Assembly (NCBI RefSeq): GCF_000219215.1
Contig: NC_015726.1
Coordinates: forward strand, 1,116,001 to 1,180,000
Length of the DNA: 64,000 nt
Direction of reading: 5' to 3'
Source of the DNA: Cupriavidus necator N-1
Lineage (GTDB): Bacteria > Pseudomonadota > Gammaproteobacteria > Burkholderiales > Burkholderiaceae
Part shown: piece after piece, positions 20,034 to 28,484 of the stretch
How positions within the stretch are numbered: the stretch's first letter is position 1
Layout: every line of letters begins with the position of its first letter
Notes under the pieces: model-generated
Database searches by the model: none
What the model was told of the DNA's origin: nothing
Seen by the model: only the letters and a program-made list of their open reading frames with translations
Program-made: the position numbers and the translations under genes

Positions 20034-21053
20034 TTAGAAGCGGTAGCCGACGCCCGCCAGGATCACGTCGGTATCGTGGTCGTAGCCGGTCATGGTGCGG
20101 TTCCATGTCAGTCGCGTCAGCCAGTGGTCGCCGAGCCGGTAGCTGGCCGACATCGACATCAGGCCTGACCATCGCGACGGCGAGCTGGCTGCGCTCAACC
20201 CTTTCTGGCTCAGGTCGATGGCGTAGTACGGGCCCACGCCGACCCCGAGTGTCAGTTTGTCGTGGAAGAACGCGCGCGTGAGCCACGCCTGCGCGGCCAC
20301 GCCGTTGCGGCGCAGCACCGCGTTTTCTCCTTCGTTGATGTAGCTGATGGTGCCGTCCACGTATTGCCACAGCCCGCGCCGGTATTCTACCGCTTTGGCG
20401 AAAGAAGTCTGTGGATCGAAGCTGTTGACGATGGTTCCGCCAAGGAACGCCGTCAGCTCATTCTGCGTGACATTGTCTGTCCGCCCCGGCGGCGGCACCA
20501 CCGGCCCGCCGCGGTCACCGCGATCGAGTTGGTAGCCGACGCCCACCAGCAACGTGTTGGTCTTGATGCTTGACGGCGTCTGCGTCCGGTTGTAGCGCGC
20601 CTGCAGCATCCAGGGGCCGCCATTTACATACCAGGTTGCCGCGGCGCTCAGCAGCGCGCCCCAGCCGTGGTGGTTGTCGTAGGTGCCGTCCGACCGCTGA
20701 TCGGTGGTATCGAAATAGCGGTAAGGGCCGGCACCGAGGGCCAGCGTCAGCCTGCGGTCCAGGGCCAGGTAGCGCCACCAAAGCTGGACGCTGTGGCCGT
20801 CGCGGTGATGGTTGGTGACATGGCCTTCATTCAGGTAGGTGAAGGTCGCGTACCAGTTCTCGCCGAGGTTGTGCTGGTAGGAGTAGGCGTAGCCGTAGCT
20901 GCGCTCGCCGAGGGACTCCGTCGACTGGAGGCCGCCGAGCACAAGCAGTTCCTGCCCGAACGCCGCGTGGTGCGACAGCGCCAGCAGCAGCGCGCCGGCC
21001 AGTGGGAGAAGCCGTTGCCAGGTCCTGCAAGTGTTGTGGGTGGCTGGCTGCAT
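20034..21053 (-). CDS. Outer-membrane beta-barrel-like protein with internal duplication
   Basis: A 339-residue protein with a signal peptide (RLLPLAGALLLALSHHAAFGQ, cleavage near 33) and a C-terminal phenylalanine in GVGYRF, the usual sign of an outer-membrane barrel. Two halves (about 35-176 and 199-339) are clearly related: YLNEGH/YINEGE, LTLALGAGPYRYFD/LTLGVGVGPYYAID, YNRTQT/WNRTMT and LLVGVGYQL/ILAGVGYRF align in order. Each half could be a strand set of about eight. I do not recognise the family and no enzymatic motif is obvious. Monocistronic. Confidence 0.75.
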   Translation of the reverse strand: MQPATHNTCRTWQRLLPLAGALLLALSHHAAFGQELLVLGGLQSTESLGERSYGYAYSYQHNLGENWYATFTYLNEGHVTNHHRDGHSVQLWWRYLALDRRLTLALGAGPYRYFDTTDQRSDGTYDNHHGWGALLSAAATWYVNGGPWMLQARYNRTQTPSSIKTNTLLVGVGYQLDRGDRGGPVVPPPGRTDNVTQNELTAFLGGTIVNSFDPQTSFAKAVEYRRGLWQYVDGTISYINEGENAVLRRNGVAAQAWLTRAFFHDKLTLGVGVGPYYAIDLSQKGLSAASSPSRWSGLMSMSASYRLGDHWLTRLTWNRTMTGYDHDTDVILAGVGYRF

Positions 21054-21182
21054 GGTATGGACTCCGGTTCACCGGGAGGTGGCGCCCAAGAATCATAGCA
21101 AAGCGACCATGGAAAAGGCCGGCGACAAACCGGCCATGGTTTGTAACGGCACACTAAATGCGCCGGCGCGTGCTGTGGGCGG

Positions 21183-21923
21183 TCACCCGGTCACCAGCGC
21201 ACCATTCTCCAGGTGCACGCGCTGGCCCACCTGCACGCCAGGGTTCTGCTCGTAAGTGAAGCTGCGATGGCTGCCATCGTCCATGCGTACGCGGACTTCG
21301 TAATGCGTGTCCTTGCTGACCGCCTTCTCGATCTGGTTGCCGGCTACGCCGCCGCCCACGGCACCGACCACGGTGCCGACGATGCGGCCGTTGCCCTTGC
21401 CGACCTGGTTGCCCAGCAGGCCGCCCACCACAGCGCCGCCGAGCGCGCCCAGGCCGCTGGTGTTGGGCTTCTGGGTCTGGACCGGCGTCACGGCGACGAT
21501 ACGGCCGGCGTAGGGGCTGCCCTTGGCAGCCGGGCGCTCGGTGTCGGCGCGCTGGCTGGCGCGCGGCTCGCTATCGCGCTGCGCGGCCTGGCGTGCCGGG
21601 GCGGTGCGCGGTGCGGTTTGCGACGAACGGGCAGCGTCCTGATTGGCCGGGCGCGGCTGGCCGTCATCGTAGACCGGTGGGCGCGTGGTGCTGCCCGGCG
21701 GGGGCGCGGTTTCCGCGGTGACTGGCAGCGGGCCCTGCGGACCTTGTTGCGTTTGCAGGTCCGGGTTGGCCTTGCTGATTGGCAGCACGCCGGTCACGGC
21801 GGCGACAGCGGTCAGGCTGGCGATCACCACGGCCACGGCCGCCGCGCCGATCAGCGGATGCAACCGGCGTTGCGGCGGCAGCGGTGCAGGGGTGTGGTCT
21901 GGCGAGGTGGCTTGGCTCTGCAT
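21183..21923 (-). CDS. Glycine-zipper 2TM-domain envelope protein
   Basis: A 246-residue protein. Residues 24-47 form a single membrane helix (LIGAAAVAVVIASLTAVAAV), followed by a low-complexity Pro/Ala/Gln/Arg linker (about 52-150). Residues 157-198 are a glycine zipper (GALGGAVVGGLLGNQVG and GTVVGAVGGGVAGNQIE), and a C-terminal beta domain resembles that of SlyB/17-kDa-antigen-like proteins (YEVRVRMDDGSHRSF). Probably anchored in the inner membrane with the rest in the periplasm. The function is unknown; related proteins affect envelope integrity. Confidence 0.8.
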   Translation of the reverse strand: MQSQATSPDHTPAPLPPQRRLHPLIGAAAVAVVIASLTAVAAVTGVLPISKANPDLQTQQGPQGPLPVTAETAPPPGSTTRPPVYDDGQPRPANQDAARSSQTAPRTAPARQAAQRDSEPRASQRADTERPAAKGSPYAGRIVAVTPVQTQKPNTSGLGALGGAVVGGLLGNQVGKGNGRIVGTVVGAVGGGVAGNQIEKAVSKDTHYEVRVRMDDGSHRSFTYEQNPGVQVGQRVHLENGALVTG

Positions 21924-22115
21924 TGTGGCTCCGGTGCGGCGAAGGCCGCGATGGGATGGAGCCAGTGTGGCCGAAGCGGGTGCCGTTTTCCGTTTGTTTT
22001 TGTAAATATATGTAGGCGGAAAAATCCTTTCGATTCAATGGGTTGTGGTCGTCCTGCCGGCGCGGTTGCGGACCGGGTTGTAACAATCGACACGCTGGAG
22101 TGCCTTTCGCGACCC

Positions 22116-22155
22116 AAAGAAAAACCCCACCGCAGGCGGTCACCGCAGGCGGTGG
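22116..22155 (-). terminator. lysS terminator built from two tandem palindromes
   Basis: On the minus strand a stem formed by CCACCGC (22127-22133) and GCGGTGG (22149-22155) leads into TTTTTCTTT (complement of 22116-22124). The stem interior is two adjacent copies of the palindrome ACCGCAGGCGGT separated by one base, so the RNA can fold either as one long hairpin with an internal loop or as two short ones. It lies about 45 bases past the lysS stop. Confidence 0.75.
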
Positions 22156-22201
22156 CGTTCACGGTTTCCGCAGTGGGGCGTCCTGCCGGACGCCGCCTGC
22201 A

Positions 22202-23746
22202 TCAGTCTTCCCGGCGCAGGTGCGGGAACAGGATGACGTCGCGGATATTCGGGCTGTCCGTCAGCAGCATCACCAGGCGGTCGATGCCGATGCCGCAGCC
22301 GCCCGTCGGGGGCATGCCGTATTCCAGCGCGCGGATGTAGTCGGCGTCGAAGTACATGGCTTCTTCATCGCCGGCGTCCTTCTGCTCGACCTGCTTGCGG
22401 AAGCGGTCGGCCTGGTCTTCGGCATCGTTCAGCTCCGAGAAGCCGTTGGCGATCTCGCGGCCGGTGATGAACAGCTCGAAGCGCTCGGTGATGCCCGGCA
22501 CCGTGTCCGAAGCGCGCGCCAGCGGCGAGACCTCGACCGGGTAGTCGACGATAAAGGTCGGCTCCCACAACTGGCTTTCCGCGGTTTCCTCGAACAGCAC
22601 CAGTTGCAGCGTGCCCAGGCCGGCGTTGAGGAACTGCGGCGCGTTGGTGTTGACGCCGAACTTCTTCAGCTCGGTGCGCAGGAACCCGGCATCGGCCAGT
22701 TGCGCATCGGTGTACTGCGGCGCGAACTTCTGGATCGCCTGGCAGATGGTCAGGCGATGGAACGGCTTGGACAGATCCAGCTCGCGGTCCTGGTACGTCA
22801 GCACGGCGCTGCCGCGCGCATCGATGGCGGCCTTGCGGATCAGGTCCTCGGTGAAGTCCATCAGCCAGCGGTAGTCCGTGTAGGCCGCGTAGAACTCCAT
22901 CATGGTGAACTCGGGGTTGTGGCGCGGGCTCACCCCTTCGTTGCGGAAGTTGCGGTTGATCTCGAACACGCGCTCGAAGCCGCCCACGATCAGGCGCTTC
23001 AGGTACAGCTCGGGCGCGATGCGCAGGAACATCTGCATGTCCAGCGCATTGTGGTGCGTGATGAAGGGCTTGGCCGCGGCGCCGCCCGGGATCGGGTGCA
23101 GCATCGGCGTTTCCACTTCCATGAAGCCGGCATCGGCCATATGGCGGCGCAGCGACGAGATCGCGTTGGTGCGGGCGCGGAAGGTGTTGCGCGTTTCCGG
23201 CGACACGATCAGGTCGACATAGCGCTGGCGGTACTTCATTTCCTGGTCGGCCAGGCCGTGGAACTTGTCCGGCAGCGGGCGCAGCGACTTGGACAGCAGG
23301 CGCAGCTCGCGCACCTGCACCGACAGCTCGCCCTTATTGGTGCGGAACAGCTCGCCGCGGGCGCTGATGATGTCGCCCAGGTCCCAGTGCTTGAAGGCCG
23401 CGTAGACCTCTTCGCCGACCTTGTCGCGCGTGATGTAGAACTGGATCTGGCCGCTGCCGTCCTGCACCGTGGCAAAGCTGGCCTTGCCCATCACGCGCTT
23501 GAGCATCATGCGCCCGGCGATGGCGACCTCGACCGGCGCGGCCTCGAGCGTGGCCTGCTCGGTCTCGGCGTACTGCGCCTGCAGCGCGGCGGCCTGGTGG
23601 GAGGGGCGGAAATCGTTGGGGAAGGGCACGCCCTGCTGGCGCAGCGCGGCCAGCTTCTCGCGCCGCTCCGCGATGATCTTGTTCTCGTCGACGGCGGGGG
23701 TGTCTGCGGCGGCTGGCTTGGCCTGGGCGCGGTTCGGTTCAGTCAT
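22202..23746 (-). CDS. lysS: Lysyl-tRNA synthetase, class II
   Basis: A 514-residue class II synthetase that charges tRNA-Lys. The N-terminal OB-fold anticodon domain (about 65-190) is followed by the catalytic core: motif 2 in [20 protein letters not shown] and motif 3 in [26 protein letters not shown]. Start at [10 protein letters not shown]; the frame is open further upstream across the intergenic hairpin but there is no better start there. It lies downstream of prfB and an SDR gene; the prfB-lysS pairing is common in proteobacteria. Confidence 0.98.
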   Translation of the reverse strand: MTEPNRAQAKPAAADTPAVDENKIIAERREKLAALRQQGVPFPNDFRPSHQAAALQAQYAETEQATLEAAPVEVAIAGRMMLKRVMGKASFATVQDGSGQIQFYITRDKVGEEVYAAFKHWDLGDIISARGELFRTNKGELSVQVRELRLLSKSLRPLPDKFHGLADQEMKYRQRYVDLIVSPETRNTFRARTNAISSLRRHMADAGFMEVETPMLHPIPGGAAAKPFITHHNALDMQMFLRIAPELYLKRLIVGGFERVFEINRNFRNEGVSPRHNPEFTMMEFYAAYTDYRWLMDFTEDLIRKAAIDARGSAVLTYQDRELDLSKPFHRLTICQAIQKFAPQYTDAQLADAGFLRTELKKFGVNTNAPQFLNAGLGTLQLVLFEETAESQLWEPTFIVDYPVEVSPLARASDTVPGITERFELFITGREIANGFSELNDAEDQADRFRKQVEQKDAGDEEAMYFDADYIRALEYGMPPTGGCGIGIDRLVMLLTDSPNIRDVILFPHLRRED

Positions 23747-23761
23747 GATGTCTTGTCGGAT

Positions 23762-23783
23762 CGCGCGCGGCTTGCCGCGCGCG
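23762..23783. repeat. Intercistronic hairpin between SDR gene and lysS
   Basis: A perfect 9-base stem (CGCGCGCGG and its complement) around CTTG in the 64-base gap upstream of lysS. There is no T tract in the direction of transcription, so it is more likely an mRNA stability or processing element than a terminator. Confidence 0.55.
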
Positions 23784-23810
23784 GATTCAGATGGCTTTGA
23801 TGGGTGCGGC

Positions 23811-24569
23811 TTAGTAGTTGCGGAGATCGTCCAGCTCGGTGCTGCCGAAATCCGGGCGGTGCAGGTAGGCGACGATGCGGCCGGCGGTTTCCTCGGCCGA
23901 CGCCAGCTGTTCATTGGCTTTCAGCTCGCGGAAGCGCTGCACTTGGGCGAAGTCGGCATTGCGGATGGTGGCCTGCATGCCGGTGTCGATCACGCCCGGG
24001 GCCAGCGCCACGGCGCGCACGGTGCGCGGGGCTTCGGCCTGGGCGTACTCGGCGTTGACCGAGCGCATGAACATGTCCAGCCCGGCCTTGCCGGCGCAGT
24101 ACGCGCTCCAGCCTTCGACCGGGCGGCGCGCCGCGCCGGAGGAGATCGCCAGCACCTTGCGCGGGCAGTCGAACTTCTCGGTGCGCTCCAGGAACGCAGC
24201 GGTCATCGTCATCGGCGCCGCCAGGTTGGTCAGCAGGTGCGGCACCAAAGTCTTTTCCTGCAGGCGCGCGACCGGGCCGATCGGCTCGACCACGCCGGCG
24301 TTCAGGATCAGCGTGGCGCTGGTCGGCGGGATGTCGAGCGTATCGAGCACGCTGGCGAGCCAAGTCGCGGCGGGGCCGGCCTGCGACAGGTCCTGCAGGT
24401 GCCAGGCCACCGGCACGCCGCTCATGGTGGCGATGCGCTCCAGCTCGCTGTTGCGGCTGCGCGCCACGCAGATCAGACGGTTGCCCGGCACGAGCAGGGC
24501 ATTGGTCAGTGCCGCGCCCAGCCCGCGCGAGGCGCCGGTGATGATGTAGAGGTGATTGGCTTCGCTCAT
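23811..24569 (-). CDS. Short-chain dehydrogenase/reductase
   Basis: A 252-residue classical [11 protein letters not shown] near the N-terminus binds NAD(P), LNAG is the structural motif, and Ser/Tyr-x3-Lys are present in [20 protein letters not shown]. It resembles benzil/sepiapterin-reductase-like SDRs, but the substrate cannot be told. It lies between prfB and lysS on the same strand. [12 protein letters not shown] is the first start compatible with the Rossmann strand. Confidence 0.9.
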   Translation of the reverse strand: MSEANHLYIITGASRGLGAALTNALLVPGNRLICVARSRNSELERIATMSGVPVAWHLQDLSQAGPAATWLASVLDTLDIPPTSATLILNAGVVEPIGPVARLQEKTLVPHLLTNLAAPMTMTAAFLERTEKFDCPRKVLAISSGAARRPVEGWSAYCAGKAGLDMFMRSVNAEYAQAEAPRTVRAVALAPGVIDTGMQATIRNADFAQVQRFRELKANEQLASAEETAGRIVAYLHRPDFGSTELDDLRNY

Positions 24570-24589
24570 GGTGCCCCGGTCGGAGATGT

Positions 24590-24675
24590 CGCCCTGCCGC
24601 CGTGCCGGTGTGGCGCGGGCGGCGGTACAGCGGTGGATGGAATGCTGTGCCGCCGCCGGCCGCGCCGGCAGGGCG
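24590..24675. repeat. Large imperfect inverted repeat between prfB and SDR gene
   Basis: Outer arms CGCCCTGCCG (24590-24599) and CGGCAGGGCG (24666-24675) are perfect. Inside them GGCGCGGGCGGCGG faces CCGCCGCCGGCCGCGCC with small bulges. The whole 86-base gap can fold into one long GC-rich structure. There is no T tract in the direction of transcription. Confidence 0.5.
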
Positions 24676-24691
24676 GACGGCGGGTGCTGCC

Positions 24692-25796
24692 TTACAGTCC
24701 CTGCTTGAGGCTGGCCTCGATGAACGGGTCCAGGTCGCCGTCCAGCACCTTCTGGGTGTTGGACATTTCCACGTTGGTGCGCAGGTCCTTGATGCGGCTC
24801 TGGTCCAGCACGTAGGAGCGGATCTGGTGGCCCCAGCCCACGTCGGTCTTGCCGGCTTCGAGCTTGTCGGCCTCGGCCTGGCGTTTGCGCATCTCGTGCT
24901 CGTACAGGCGCGATTTCAGCATCGACATGGCTTCGGCACGGTTGCGGTGCTGCGAGCGGTCGTTCTGGCACTGCACCACGATACCGGTCGGGATGTGCGT
25001 GATCCGCACGGCCGAATCGGTCTTGTTGATGTGCTGGCCGCCCGCGCCCGAAGCGCGGTAGGTGTCAACGCGCAGGTCCGCCGGGTTGACCTCGACCTCG
25101 AACGAATCATCCACCTCGGGGTAGACGAACACCGACGAGAACGAGGTATGGCGCCCGCCCGACGAATCGAACGGCGACTTGCGCACCAGGCGGTGCACGC
25201 CCGTTTCCGTACGCAGGTAGCCGAAGGCGTATTCGCCCTCGATCTTGATGGTCGCGCTCTTGATGCCGGCCACGTCGCCTTCGGACTCTTCCAGCACCTC
25301 GGCCTTGAAGCCCTTGCGCTCGCAGTACTTCAGGTACTGGCGCAGCAGCATCGAGGCCCAGTCGCACGCTTCAGTGCCGCCGGCGCCGGCCTGGATGTCG
25401 ATAAAGGCGTTTGCCTGGTCCATCTCGCCAGAGAACATGCGGCGGAATTCCATGCCCGCGACGATCTCCTCGAAGCCCTTGACGTCGGCCTCGATCGCTT
25501 CGAGGGTGTCGTCGTCGCCTTCTTCCCTGGCGAGCTCAAACAGCTCTTCGGCACCGCTGAGGTCGTCGGTGAGCTTGCTGAGCACGCTTACCACGCCCTC
25601 GATTGCCTTCTTTTCCTTGCCGAGGTCCTGGGCCCGCTTGGGGTTGTTCCAGACGTCGGGGTCTTCCAGCAAACCGTTGACTTCGTCCAGCCTTCCTACT
25701 TTGACATCGTAGTCAAAGATACCCCCGTAGATCTTCCGTCCGGGAACGGAGATCGGAGATGGCACCGGAGATGGCGTTGAGGCGTTCTGCTTCCAT
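24692..25796 (-). CDS. prfB: Peptide chain release factor 2, expressed by programmed +1 frameshift
   Basis: RF2 recognises UGA and UAA stop codons. The first 27 codons (25796 down to 25716; [20 protein letters not shown]...) end at CTT followed by an in-frame TGA. Translation must slip +1, skipping base 25715, to continue as [25 protein letters not shown] in the next frame down to 24692, giving 367 residues (E. coli RF2 has 365). GGQ is present in [17 protein letters not shown]. An AGGAA sequence precedes the ATG. The apparent stop is normal autoregulation, not damage. Confidence 0.97.
25712..25727 (-). promoter_or_regulatory. prfB programmed frameshift site
   Basis: On the minus strand the bases read CGGGGGTATCTTTGAC: an internal Shine-Dalgarno-like CGGGGG, the slippery codon CTT and the stop TGA followed by C, the weak termination context. 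Low RF2 lets the ribosome shift +1 and make more RF2. Confidence 0.95.
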
Positions 25797-25823
25797 GATG
25801 TTCCTGCGCTTAGAAAACCCCGA

Positions 25824-25829
25824 ATTATA
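25824..25829 (-). promoter_or_regulatory. Candidate -10 box for prfB
   Basis: TATAAT on the minus strand, 28 bases before the prfB ATG, the only perfect -10 hexamer in the 192-base divergent gap. No convincing -35 partner is visible, so the call is tentative. Confidence 0.4.
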
Positions 25830-25988
25830 GCGGATCGGCGCGGCAACCCGGGGCTTCCGGGCCGCCTCGGGCGGGCCGCGGACCGAACGGAATGGCCGCC
25901 GCGCGGTCTATCCGCCGGTGCCGGGCGACGCACGCGGCGATAATACGGGTCGCAAGCCGCTCCCCGGCTAGACAAAGAACAGGGACGA

Positions 25989-26699
25989 ATGACGCAAACC
26001 AGACATGACATCGAGCCAGGCCGGCGCCGCGCGCTGGGCCTGCTGCTGGCCGCCGCGGCCGCGGTCGCGGCCGGCTGCGGTACCACGGGCGGGCCCGTGC
26101 CGGACGGCTACTACCGCGTTGAGCGCGGCGACACGCTGTATTCGATCGCGCGCAAGCACCGCCGCAGCGTGCGCGACCTGACCCGCTGGAACAGCGACAT
26201 CACCAGCCCCAGCCAGATCGAGGTGGGCCAGCTGGTCCGCGTGCGGCCGCCGGGTGGCAGCGCCCCGGCCTCCACCGGCACCGACCAGACCGTGACCGAT
26301 ACGCCGCGCGTCGACAGCGGCTCGTCCAGGCCGCCCGCCAGCGGCATCCGCCTGCAGTGGCCGGCCGATGGCCGCGTCACCGGAGGCTACGCGCCGCCGG
26401 CCAGCAAGGGCCTGCGCATTGCCGTGCCAGCCAATGGCACGGTGCGCGCCGCCGCCGCGGGGCGCGCCATCCACGTGGGCAACCTGCGTGGCTACGGCAT
26501 GCTGGTGATCGTCAAGCACAACGACGACTGGCTGACCGTCTACGGCAACCTCGACCAGCCGCTGGTCACCGAGGGCGCCTCGGTCGCGGCCGGACAGGAC
26601 GTGGGCCGCATGGGCGCCAGCTCGAGCGAGCTGCATTTCGAGGTGCGCGGCAACGGCAAGCCGGTCGACCCGATGGCCTACCTGCCGTCGCGCGGCTAA
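25989..26699 (+). CDS. LysM/degenerate LytM (M23) lipoprotein, NlpD-like
   Basis: A 236-residue lipoprotein. The lipobox VAAGC places the lipidated Cys at residue 30, after a twin-arginine-containing signal ([10 protein letters not shown]). A LysM peptidoglycan-binding domain spans 41-85, and a Ser/Pro/Thr-rich linker leads to a C-terminal LytM domain (about 118-232). The usual zinc ligands are mostly lost: the HxxxD region reads SKGLRIAVP and the YGHL motif reads YGNL; only LHFEVR is kept. Such catalytically dead LytM proteins (NlpD, EnvC) activate amidases during cell separation. That role is inferred from family. Confidence 0.88.
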   Translation: MTQTRHDIEPGRRRALGLLLAAAAAVAAGCGTTGGPVPDGYYRVERGDTLYSIARKHRRSVRDLTRWNSDITSPSQIEVGQLVRVRPPGGSAPASTGTDQTVTDTPRVDSGSSRPPASGIRLQWPADGRVTGGYAPPASKGLRIAVPANGTVRAAAAGRAIHVGNLRGYGMLVIVKHNDDWLTVYGNLDQPLVTEGASVAAGQDVGRMGASSSELHFEVRGNGKPVDPMAYLPSRG

Positions 26700-26725
26700 A
26701 CGGGGCTAACGCCCCCCGGAGCACG

Positions 26726-28423
26726 CTACTGCGCGTGCTCGATCACCAGTTGCACGCGGGTGACGCCGTTGAAGGTGTTGTTGTCGAGCCGGTAGGCCAC
26801 CTGCGCGCTGGCACCGAGCGAGTCGGCGTGGTTGAACCAGATCGCATCAAAGCGCTGGCTGCCGCGCCCCAGCTGCAGCTTCAGGTGCTTGCCCTTGAGC
26901 ACGCTCTGGCGCAGCACGTCGAACTCGCCGCAGAAGGTCGGCGCCGGGAAGCCCTGGCCCCATACCTGCTGCTCCAGCAGGGTGACGAATTCCGGGCTGA
27001 AGCACTGGTCCTCGATATCGCCGTCGGTCTCGATCACGCGCGCCAGCTGGTCGTCGGTCAGCCATTCGCGGCCGACCGCCTCGAAGGCTTCCTGGAACTC
27101 GGCAAAGCGCTCTGCGCGCACGGTCAGCCCGGCCGCCATGGCGTGGCCGCCGAACTTGAGCAGCATGCCGGGACGGCGCTTGGACACCAGGTCCAGCGCA
27201 TCGCGCAGGTGGAAGCCGGGGATCGAGCGGCCCGAGCCCTTGACGGTGGTCTCGTCGCCGGGGGCGAAGGTGATGGTGGGGCGGTGGAACTTGTCTTTCA
27301 GACGCGACGCCACGATGCCGATCACGCCCTGGTGCCAGGTGTCGTTGAACACGCTGACGGTAAAGCGTGCCGACGGATCCGGGCCGGCCAGCGGCTGCTC
27401 CAGGATCTGCAGCGCCTCCTGCTGCATGCCGGCCTCGATGTCGCGCCGCTCGCGGTTCATACCGTCCAGCTCCTGGGCGATTTCCCAGGCGCGGTTGGCA
27501 TCTTCGGTCAACAGGCATTCAATGCCCAGCGACATGTCCGCCAGCCGGCCGGCCGCGTTCAGGCGCGGACCCAGCCCGAAGCCCAGGTCGAAGGTATTGG
27601 CGCGCGCCGCCTCGCGCCCGGCGGCACGGAACAGCGCCGCTACGCCCGGCTGCATCCGTCCGGCGCGCATGCGGCGCAGGCCCTGCGCCACCAGGATGCG
27701 GTTGTTGGTGTCCAGCTTGACCACGTCGGCCACCGTGCCCAGCGCCACCAGGTCCAGCAGCGTCTGCAGCGGCGGTTGCGTGGCCTGGGTATAGACGCCG
27801 CGCTGGCGCAGTTCCGCGCGCAACGCGAGCAGCACATAGAACATCACGCCCACGCCCGCCAGGTTCTTGCTGGGGAATTCGCAGCCCGGCTGGTTCGGGT
27901 TGACGATCACCGCGGCCTGCGGCAGCTCAGATCCAGGCAGGTGGTGGTCGGTCACCACCACGTCGATGCCCAGCGCATTGGCCGCGGCCACGCCGTCGAC
28001 GCTGGCGATGCCGTTGTCGACCGTGACGATCACGTCCGGCTGCTGCCTGGCCGCCAGTGCCACGATCTCCGGGGTCAGGCCGTAGCCGTACTCGAAGCGG
28101 TTCGGCACGATGTACTCCACCCGTGCGCCCAGCATGCGCAGCCCGCGTACGCCCACCGCGCAGGCGGTGGCGCCGTCGCAGTCATAGTCGGCGACGATCA
28201 GCAGGCGCTTGCCGGCGGCGATGGCGTCAGCCAGGTAGGCCGCGGCGTGGCCGATGCCCTTCATGGCCGCGGGCGGCACCAGTTCGGGCAAGTCGGTGGC
28301 AAGCTCGGCGGCGCGGGCCACGCCGCGCGCGGCCAGGATGCGGGCCAGCGTGGGGTGGAGGCCGGCGGCGGCCAGCGAGCTGGCGTGTTCGGGGGAAAAC
28401 TGGCGGATGGCGATCCGGGTCAT
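26726..28423 (-). CDS. recJ: Single-stranded-DNA exonuclease RecJ
   Basis: A 565-residue 5'-3' exonuclease for recombination, mismatch and base-excision repair. DHH-family motifs are DYDCDGATA (motif I), VDNGIAS (II), TDHHLPG (III) and, later, the DHHA1 GGHAMAAGL. Codons start at MTRIAIRQFSPEH. It follows the RpfE-like gene by 61 bases and converges on the LytM lipoprotein gene. A hairpin (AGCACGC, GCGTGCT, 26720-26739) covers its last codons. Confidence 0.97.
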   Translation of the reverse strand: MTRIAIRQFSPEHASSLAAAGLHPTLARILAARGVARAAELATDLPELVPPAAMKGIGHAAAYLADAIAAGKRLLIVADYDCDGATACAVGVRGLRMLGARVEYIVPNRFEYGYGLTPEIVALAARQQPDVIVTVDNGIASVDGVAAANALGIDVVVTDHHLPGSELPQAAVIVNPNQPGCEFPSKNLAGVGVMFYVLLALRAELRQRGVYTQATQPPLQTLLDLVALGTVADVVKLDTNNRILVAQGLRRMRAGRMQPGVAALFRAAGREAARANTFDLGFGLGPRLNAAGRLADMSLGIECLLTEDANRAWEIAQELDGMNRERRDIEAGMQQEALQILEQPLAGPDPSARFTVSVFNDTWHQGVIGIVASRLKDKFHRPTITFAPGDETTVKGSGRSIPGFHLRDALDLVSKRRPGMLLKFGGHAMAAGLTVRAERFAEFQEAFEAVGREWLTDDQLARVIETDGDIEDQCFSPEFVTLLEQQVWGQGFPAPTFCGEFDVLRQSVLKGKHLKLQLGRGSQRFDAIWFNHADSLGASAQVAYRLDNNTFNGVTRVQLVIEHAQ

Positions 28424-28484
28424 GGGCGGGGCGGCAGGTGATGTTTCGGTAGGGGCAGCGCGTGTCAGGCGGCTTCAAGCGGCT

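Noticed and set aside
25712..25796. prfB as a pseudogene because of an early in-frame TGA
   Set aside because: The stop lies in the exact programmed frameshift context conserved in RF2 genes.
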